Shown one piece after another: positions 7,447 to 11,597 of a stretch of DNA of 11,597 bases. Origin of the DNA: Candidatus Bathyarchaeota archaeon (GTDB lineage: Archaea > Thermoproteota > Bathyarchaeia > Bathyarchaeales > Bathyarchaeaceae); assembly GCA_030669695.1 (NCBI GenBank), contig DAOVDC010000008.1, positions 1 through 11,597 on the forward strand, read 5' to 3'. Position numbers and translations under genes: made by a program. Within the stretch, counting starts at the first letter, position 1, and the number at the start of each line of letters is the position of its first letter. Below the pieces are notes generated by a model. That model was given only the letters and a program-made list of their open reading frames with translations, ran no database searches and was not told the DNA's origin.

Positions 7447-8616
7447 ATGTGCATACGAAACCTTCTTCGCAGACGACTCAGAACCTCACTTTGCATCCTC
7501 GGCATCACCTTAGCCGTCATGTTCATAGTAACCATTGGCGCAACAACTTCAAGATACACAACCATCATCAGAGAAATGAACATATTCTTCAGCGGAGACA
7601 TTGTGGTCGTCGCCCAAGGCTCTATAGTAGTCCAAGCGTTTCCGATAAGTGGAGGAAACCTTCCAGAAGACATAGTTGACGAAGTGAAGCAGATAGAAGG
7701 AGTGAGAACAGCGGTTCCGATGCTAGTCTTCTTCGGCTATGAACTTGAAGATGCTATTCAACTTGTACCAACAAACATCAGCATTGGAATACCTTCTGAA
7801 AGATGGGAAATTCTGGTTGGATCTACGCCTCTGAAACCTGACGGAAGATGGCCATCAGCAAATTCAAGCACGAAAGAAGTCACAATCGGTCCATCTCTTG
7901 TTGACCAATACAACCTCGCCCTCGGCTCAACAATAAAAATCAAAAATTACAACCTAACAATTGTAGGAATTCTCGACACCCCTTCAACGACCCTGGCTCG
8001 TGCGATCATCATGCCTCTCAGACTAGCTCAATACGTATATTTTCCCACAAATTCCTCATGGATTAACATGATGGTTGTCGAGCTGGAAGAAGAAAGTATG
8101 GGAAAAGAAGTTGTGGAGAACATCGAAGCGAACATTACAGGTGTTAAGGCTTTAACGGCTAATGAGAGAAACGAGATTATTACGCCTCTTCTCTATGATA
8201 TCGAGACGTGGAATCTGGGAATGAGAGGTATGCTCTTCTTTTTGAGCATGATCCTTGTGACAACGGTTGCCATAATGAACGTTTCTGAGAGGAGAAGAGA
8301 TTTTGCCACATTGGGCGCTCTAGGTGCCTCCAGAAAATCCATCTTCCGCATGGTCATTACTGAAACCACTTTAATAGGCTTGTTTGGCGGGCTTCTCGGA
8401 ATATTGGTAGGCACGGTTGCAACGCTTTTTCTGGCAAGCATTTACACCCGCATTCCACTTACATTGTTCTTCCAAGGCTTATTCGACGTAGTTTCTCCCA
8501 TTTTCATGGTTGAAATTCTGGCATCCACTCTTGTTGTAAGCTGTGTTGCAGGTATCATTCCAGCCATAAGTGCTATGAGAGCGAACATTTCGGAAGTTCT
8601 GAGGTCAGAATATTGA
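7447..8616 (+). CDS. MacB/FtsX-type ABC transporter permease
   Basis: This 389-residue protein has the four-helix MacB/FtsX layout. The first membrane helix, after a basic start (MCIRNLLRRRLRTSL), spans about 13-33. A large extracellular MacB-type core domain runs from about 34 to 255. Three helices lie at roughly 260-280, 308-330 and 350-375. The cytoplasmic coupling segment SERRRDFATLGALGASRKSI (about 281-300) and the C-terminal tail [14 protein letters not shown] are hallmarks of the FtsX domain. Such permeases work as mechanotransmitters: ATP hydrolysis in the cytoplasm moves the external domain, often extracting or releasing lipids or peptides, rather than pumping through a classic channel. 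The ATPase gene overlaps its stop. It is divergent from a large membrane-anchored surface protein. In this setting a cell-envelope function is likely, but the substrate is unknown. The ATG is the only good start: stop codons precede it in frame. Confidence 0.93.
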   Translation: MCIRNLLRRRLRTSLCILGITLAVMFIVTIGATTSRYTTIIREMNIFFSGDIVVVAQGSIVVQAFPISGGNLPEDIVDEVKQIEGVRTAVPMLVFFGYELEDAIQLVPTNISIGIPSERWEILVGSTPLKPDGRWPSANSSTKEVTIGPSLVDQYNLALGSTIKIKNYNLTIVGILDTPSTTLARAIIMPLRLAQYVYFPTNSSWINMMVVELEEESMGKEVVENIEANITGVKALTANERNEIITPLLYDIETWNLGMRGMLFFLSMILVTTVAIMNVSERRRDFATLGALGASRKSIFRMVITETTLIGLFGGLLGILVGTVATLFLASIYTRIPLTLFFQGLFDVVSPIFMVEILASTLVVSCVAGIIPAISAMRANISEVLRSEY

Positions 8617-9284
8617 TTGTAAGGGCAATAGAGTTAACGCGCATATATCGCCTTGGTTCCTCCCGTATAATGGCGGTAAACAAAGTCAATCTTGAGGTGG
8701 ATAAAGCGAACCTTGTGGCGATTATCGGACCGTCTGGCTCCGGAAAGACCACGCTCCTGCATCTCATAGGACTAAATGACCATCCAACATTTGGAAAGGT
8801 CTTTATCAATGAAAAAGATACCTCGCTTCTGGCTGAAAAGGAACGAAGAAAGATAAGGCTTCAAAACATTGGATTCGTTTTCCAGACCTTCAATCTGTTG
8901 CCTACACTTACGGCCCTTGAAAACGTTGAGTTGCCAATGGCGCTAGCTAATATCTCTCAGGAGACGCAAAGGCGAAGAGCTGTTCAACTCCTTGAAACCG
9001 TTGGACTGGCAAGTAGGCTTCAACACAGGCCAAAGGAACTCAGCACTGGAGAAATGCAGCGGGTGGCGATTGCGAGGGCTCTTGCGAATAGTCCGTCTTT
9101 GATCCTTGCAGATGAACCAACGGGTGAACTTGACTCTGAAACAGGGTTTGAGATCATAAAACTGCTTTCCGACGTGTGCAGAAAACAGAAAGCAGCTGTA
9201 ATGGTTGTCACACATGACGAAAAAATGGTCGAATTTGCAGATGTAACGTATAGAATCCGCGACGGTTCGATTAGACAAGAGTGA
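8613..9284 (+). CDS. ABC transporter ATP-binding protein (MacB/LolD type)
   Basis: This 223-residue nucleotide-binding subunit has all the expected motifs: Walker [10 protein letters not shown] (39-47), Q-loop Gln91 in [10 protein letters not shown], signature LSTGE (143-147, a variant of LSGGQ), Walker B LILADE (163-168), D-loop GELD and switch His201 in VVTHD. The insert [18 protein letters not shown] and overall length are typical of the LolD/MacB/FtsE branch that pairs with FtsX-type permeases. The start is TTG at 8613, overlapping the permease stop by four bases (TTGA), with GAGGT at 8601-8605 as ribosome binding site, so translation is coupled and the two proteins are surely partners. 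It acts on the cytoplasmic side of the membrane. It ends 36 bases from the convergent proteasome gene. All catalytic residues are intact, so an active ATPase is expected. Confidence 0.95.
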   Translation: MIVRAIELTRIYRLGSSRIMAVNKVNLEVDKANLVAIIGPSGSGKTTLLHLIGLNDHPTFGKVFINEKDTSLLAEKERRKIRLQNIGFVFQTFNLLPTLTALENVELPMALANISQETQRRRAVQLLETVGLASRLQHRPKELSTGEMQRVAIARALANSPSLILADEPTGELDSETGFEIIKLLSDVCRKQKAAVMVVTHDEKMVEFADVTYRIRDGSIRQE

Positions 9285-9320
9285 ATGTCAGAAACACTAG
9301 CTCATGTTAGTGACTAGACG

Positions 9321-9938
9321 CTAAAACTTCATCGAGTCTTCCTGAATTCCTTCTTTAGTGATGGTGAAAAAATCCGCGCCGTCGCCGCTCATGATATCCC
9401 GGCTTACCGCTGATTTTATGGCTCTAACCACAAGCGCCTTCGCTTCTTCAACGGACATGTTCTCTTTGAATCCTTCCTCTAACACTCCAATGGCGATAGC
9501 TGCTCCAGAGCCTACAGCGGCGAATTTGTCGGGGATGAGCGATCCTAATATGTCTAGTGAGTAAAGGGTTGCTCCATCTTCGTCGATTCCACCTATGAGC
9601 GTTTGGGTGATTAGTGGCATCAGACGTCGATTGAAGAGCAAGTTAGACATCAGTTTAGCAGCAGACTTAACAGGCATCGGTCTTCCCGCGTCAAGATTGA
9701 AAAGGTTCGCGTAAGCCTCCATTTCACGAACCAAGATTTGCATGTCAGAAACCAATCCTGCACATGCTGCACCAATTCTGTCGGTTATCTTGAAAACCTT
9801 CTTTCCAACTCGGCTAACCACCATGTAGCCATACGAAACCCTCTTTTCAGAGGCTAGGATCACCCCGTCCGAGCAGACGACACCTATAGTAGTGGCGCCG
9901 GGAACATAGAGATATCGTGACTGTGCTCGTTCATCCAA
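9321..9938 (-). CDS. psmB: Proteasome beta subunit with Ala in place of catalytic Thr1
   Basis: This is a 205-residue subunit of the 20S proteasome core, the barrel-shaped protease. Aligned without gaps to the Thermoplasma beta subunit (mature TTTVG, Glu17, Lys33), this protein reads PG-ATTIGVV, so position 1 is Ala (codon GCC at 9896-9898). Glu17 (in ASEKR), Lys33 (VGKK), the GSG loop and the RDIMSGD segment with its Asp and Ser are all kept. Without Thr1 it should neither cleave its propeptide nor cut peptides. From memory, some crenarchaea carry a comparable non-catalytic beta paralog beside an active one, so an active partner is expected elsewhere in the genome. I start at TTG 9938 because GGAGG lies eight bases upstream; the longer GTG start at 9962 has no such site and would add eight residues. 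It is a single gene with its own TATA-like box. Confidence 0.93.
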   Translation of the reverse strand: MDERAQSRYLYVPGATTIGVVCSDGVILASEKRVSYGYMVVSRVGKKVFKITDRIGAACAGLVSDMQILVREMEAYANLFNLDAGRPMPVKSAAKLMSNLLFNRRLMPLITQTLIGGIDEDGATLYSLDILGSLIPDKFAAVGSGAAIAIGVLEEGFKENMSVEEAKALVVRAIKSAVSRDIMSGDGADFFTITKEGIQEDSMKF

Positions 9939-9996
9939 TCTTGTTTCCTCCGTTTCATGCACTAACAGGTTAAGAGACTATTAAATCTAACCACAA

Positions 9997-10006
9997 AATT
10001 TTAAAC
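9997..10006 (-). promoter_or_regulatory. TATA-like box of the proteasome beta gene
   Basis: On the minus strand the sequence reads GTTTAAAATT. It predicts a transcript start near 9972-9978, giving a leader of about 35 bases that contains the GGAGG (9951-9947) before TTG 9938. This fits the shorter start better than a leaderless GTG at 9962. Confidence 0.45.
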
Positions 10007-10082
10007 TTTCCGATGGACTAACGCCTAGAAAGTTTATCTTCAAATCTTTAACATAGAGCTGAGGAGTTAACGTGATCTACGT

Positions 10083-10184
10083 TTGTTGCTGAGAATCGGT
10101 GGAATCTGGTACGTCATTGCCGTGGAGAGCGAAGAAGTTTTTGATTTCCTCGTTGGAAAACTTTTTAGGGCTTCTTTTCAATAA
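10083..10184 (+). CDS. Possible small or frameshifted ORF upstream of pncC
   Basis: This short open frame of 33 codons begins TTG TTG CTG and contains GGIWYVIAVESEEVFDFLV before TAA. The mix of aromatic and acidic residues looks protein-like rather than random. GAGGAG at 10061-10066 sits five bases before a GTG at 10072, but that GTG is in another frame and stops after six codons; a single-base change would join it to the longer frame. It could be a small gene with a sequencing or natural frameshift, a leader peptide, or chance. It ends 23 bases before pncC. No family is recognised. The rest of the 9963-10207 gap holds only promoter-like AT-rich sequence. Confidence 0.2.
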   Translation: MLLRIGGIWYVIAVESEEVFDFLVGKLFRASFQ

Positions 10185-10207
10185 TCATCAATTTCGGAGG
10201 GGTTGGT

Positions 10208-10690
10208 GTGAAAGAAAAGTTGCTAGAAGAAGAGATTGGAGACTTGTTACGGAAGCATAAATTAAAGATAGGCGTTGCTGAATCAGCTACAGGGGGATTA
10301 ATATCGCATAGAATAACAAATATTCCGAGCAGCTCTGAATATTTTGAAGGATCCATAATTTCTTACGGTAACAAAGCAAAAACGAATCTTTTAGCCGTTA
10401 AGGAAAGTACCCTCAGAAATTATGGGGCGGTGAGCTCTGAAACTAGTAAAGAAATGGCTCAGGGAGTCAGAAGAGAAATGGACGTTGATATAGGCTTGGC
10501 GTCTACCGGCATTGCTGGACCTAGCGGTGGTACTTCAGAAAAACCTGTTGGTCTGGTCTATATCGGATTGGCAATCAAGGATGTTCTTATATCTAAAAAG
10601 TTTGTTTTTCATGGAAATCGGGATGAAAATAAAAAGACTTTCTCAGATGCAGCTTTAAGCACACTGGAGAAATATTTATTGAAATTATGA
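10208..10690 (+). CDS. pncC: NMN amidohydrolase, CinA C-terminal domain type
   Basis: This 160-residue protein corresponds to the stand-alone CinA C-terminal domain, PncC. By family knowledge it deamidates nicotinamide mononucleotide to nicotinate mononucleotide plus ammonia, returning the product of NAD breakdown to NAD synthesis. Visible signatures are VAESATGG (23-30) with the conserved Ser26, ISYGNKAKTNLL (51-62), NYGAVSSET (71-79) and STGIAGPSGGT (99-109) followed by KPVGLVYIG. The length matches single-domain family members; there is no fused N-terminal molybdopterin-binding-like domain. The start is GTG 10208, with GGAGGGG at 10196-10202 as a strong ribosome binding site. The stop overlaps the start of nadM by ATGA, so the two are translationally coupled, and the pairing makes good metabolic sense because NadM uses the product. 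Its A/T content is visibly higher than in the genes to its left. Confidence 0.93.
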   Translation: MKEKLLEEEIGDLLRKHKLKIGVAESATGGLISHRITNIPSSSEYFEGSIISYGNKAKTNLLAVKESTLRNYGAVSSETSKEMAQGVRREMDVDIGLASTGIAGPSGGTSEKPVGLVYIGLAIKDVLISKKFVFHGNRDENKKTFSDAALSTLEKYLLKL

Positions 10691-11244
10691 ATAGGTTATT
10701 TAAAAAGTGGCGAAGAACTGTGAAGGGCCTATTCGTGGGGAGGTTTCAACCTTTTCATCTGGGGCATTTAAAAGTCATAAAATGGATCTTAGAAAGATGT
10801 GAAAACGTAACTGTCGTAATAGGAAGTTCACGGGAATCCTTTACTGAAAGAAACCCATTTACATTTGAAGAAAGAAAAGAGATGATCAAAAGGTCTTTAG
10901 AAAAAGAAAGTGTTAGAGAAGAAAGATATGAGATAATCGGGGTTCCTGACGTCTTTAATTGTGAACGTTGGGTTAAGAGCATTTTAAACAAAGTAAAATT
11001 TGACGTTGTTTTCACAAGAAGCCTTTGGGTAAAACAATGTTTTGACCTTTTTGAAATCCCTGTGAAAGAACATCCCATGTTTGGACGTTATTCTGCTAGA
11101 AAAATTAGGAGAATGATGAAAGAAGATAAAGATTGGGAAGAACTTGTTCCGAGGACAGTAAGTAAATCCGTCAAGGAAATTCGCGGCGTAGAAAGGTTGC
11201 GGGAGGCGGCTAAAACAGATAAAATTTCATCTTCAAACACTTGA
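10687..11244 (+). CDS. nadM: Archaeal-type nicotinamide-nucleotide adenylyltransferase
   Basis: This 185-residue cytoplasmic enzyme of the nucleotidyltransferase alpha/beta phosphodiesterase fold joins ATP with NMN, and probably NaMN, to give NAD or its acid form. The ATP-binding motif GRFQPFHLGH (18-27), the segment SSRESFTERNPFTFEER (47-63) and the C-terminal YSARKIRRMM (135-144), equivalent to the family's SGTxIRxxM, are all present. The annotated ATG overlaps the pncC stop by ATGA. However, family members usually begin directly with M-x-G-x-x-x-GRFQPFH, so GTG 10720, giving MKGLFVGRFQ and 174 residues, is a serious alternative; neither start has a strong ribosome binding site. The tail after about residue 165 (KTDKISSSNT) is a low-complexity extension. 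It is the second gene of a unit with pncC, joining NMN deamidation to adenylylation. Confidence 0.93.
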   Translation: MNRLFKKWRRTVKGLFVGRFQPFHLGHLKVIKWILERCENVTVVIGSSRESFTERNPFTFEERKEMIKRSLEKESVREERYEIIGVPDVFNCERWVKSILNKVKFDVVFTRSLWVKQCFDLFEIPVKEHPMFGRYSARKIRRMMKEDKDWEELVPRTVSKSVKEIRGVERLREAAKTDKISSSNT

Positions 11245-11251
11245 GGTTTCT

Positions 11252-11262
11252 ATAATTTTTTA
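11252..11262 (+). terminator. T-run terminator after nadM
   Basis: Six consecutive T at 11256-11261, shortly after the nadM stop and without a strong hairpin, fit an archaeal oligo-T terminator. They also precede the promoter of the next gene, supporting a transcript boundary here. Confidence 0.4.
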
Positions 11263-11338
11263 ACGAGTTCAGATTTCGGTGCTTTGCTGAAGTTTTCCTG
11301 ATCTTTGCCAATTTGATTTCACCGATTTTGAAAGAAAC

Positions 11339-11348
11339 ATTTATATTG
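11339..11348 (+). promoter_or_regulatory. TATA box with purine-rich BRE before the last gene
   Basis: ATTTATATTG preceded by the purine-rich GAAAGAAAC is the best archaeal promoter in the window. It predicts a transcript start at about 11366-11372, inside the palindrome that follows, and a leader of roughly 48 bases before ATG 11418. Confidence 0.65.
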
Positions 11349-11353
11349 CTCTA

Positions 11354-11381
11354 TTTCTATTAGACGTTCATCTAATAGAAA
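11354..11381 (+). promoter_or_regulatory. Operator-like 28-bp inverted repeat
   Basis: Perfect 11-base arms TTTCTATTAGA and TCTAATAGAAA flank a six-base spacer CGTTCA. The centre coincides with the predicted transcription start downstream of the TATA box, the classic place for an archaeal dimeric repressor to block RNA polymerase recruitment. It could also fold as an RNA hairpin, but it would then lie at the transcript's very 5' end rather than behind a gene. The cognate regulator is not identified. Confidence 0.6.
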
Positions 11382-11417
11382 ACGACAAAATACGATTAGA
11401 AAAAGGTTGAGATAAAA

Positions 11418-11597
11418 ATGTCGGAAGAATTGAAAGATGAAATGAAAAAGCTCAAAGAAGAACTAGCCAATATGAAGGAACAACTAAGCGAGCTAAGCGA
11501 GATGTCGGATAGACTGCGAAAGAAGCCTCGACTTTTTCACATAGACATGGGGGAAAAAATACACGACTACGTTGGGGACATTATGGAAGGAGTGGCA
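11418..11597 (+). CDS. Coiled-coil N-terminal protein (3' partial)
   Basis: ATG 11418 opens a frame of 60 codons that continues past the window end. Residues 1-36 are a strongly charged heptad-like segment (MSEELKDEMKKLKEEL, then MKEQLSELSEM) predicted to be a coiled coil. A more mixed stretch, KPRLFHIDMGEKIHDYVGDIM, follows. I do not recognise the family from this fragment. AGGTTGAGAT eight bases or so before the ATG is a weak ribosome binding site. It has its own strong promoter with an operator-like inverted repeat, so it is probably regulated separately from pncC-nadM. Self-regulation is conceivable because a coiled-coil dimer would suit a palindromic site, but no DNA-binding motif is visible in the part shown. 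Confidence 0.7.
   Translation, partial: MSEELKDEMKKLKEELANMKEQLSELSEMSDRLRKKPRLFHIDMGEKIHDYVGDIMEGVA

Noticed and set aside
9295..9312. Small hairpin CACTA/TAGTG between the convergent ABC and proteasome genes
   Set aside because: The stem is only five base pairs with an eight-base loop and no T-run follows; too weak to call a terminator.
1..11597. tRNA, rRNA, CRISPR, insertion sequence or phage genes
   Set aside because: I looked for repeat arrays, tRNA-like cloverleaf ends, transposase motifs and integration signatures on both strands and saw none.

Overview
The window looks like part of a chromosome from an uncultivated archaeon, most likely of the TACK group and possibly Bathyarchaeia. 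Three things point that way: archaeal-type gene families (a proteasome beta subunit, an archaeal-type NMN adenylyltransferase NadM, AMMECR1, a DUF401 membrane protein); AT-rich TATA-like boxes 20-45 bases before several genes; and frequent GTG/TTG starts preceded by GGAGG- or GGTGA-like ribosome binding sites. The group assignment is inference. Nothing here resembles a mobile element, CRISPR array, tRNA or rRNA.

Layout. 1-381 (+) is the end of a bactofilin-like beta-helix protein with a C-terminal zinc ribbon. 465-1352 (-) is an EamA/DMT permease. 1522-1974 (+) is a cysteine-rich CGGC-domain protein. 2208-3143 (+) is a fumarylacetoacetate hydrolase-family enzyme. 3164-5015 (-) is a two-gene unit, AMMECR1 followed by a DUF401 multispanning transporter-like protein. 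5135-7297 (-) is a large, sequon-rich surface protein with a signal peptide and a C-terminal membrane anchor. It is transcribed divergently from 7447-9284 (+), a MacB/LolD-type ABC pair (permease, then ATPase, overlapping by 4 bases). 9321-9938 (-) is a proteasome beta subunit. 10208-11244 (+) is a two-gene NAD-metabolism unit, pncC-nadM, overlapping by ATGA. From 11418 a new gene with a coiled-coil N-terminus runs off the window behind a strong promoter with an operator-like palindrome.

How the genes fit together. The clearest cooperation is pncC with nadM: NMN deamidation and NMN/NaMN adenylylation encoded as one transcript. The ABC pair and the anchored surface protein share a 137-base divergent promoter region, suggesting a common cell-envelope role, which is inference. 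The rest are ordinary accessory or housekeeping genes arranged as small units on both strands.

The most notable sequence facts are: (i) the proteasome beta subunit carries Ala where the catalytic N-terminal Thr1 should be, with the other active-site positions kept; (ii) a 28-bp inverted repeat with perfect 11-bp arms lies over the predicted transcription start of the last gene; (iii) two intergenic patches look like remnants or unannotated small genes. I do not see strong evidence for a wholly new multi-gene system.
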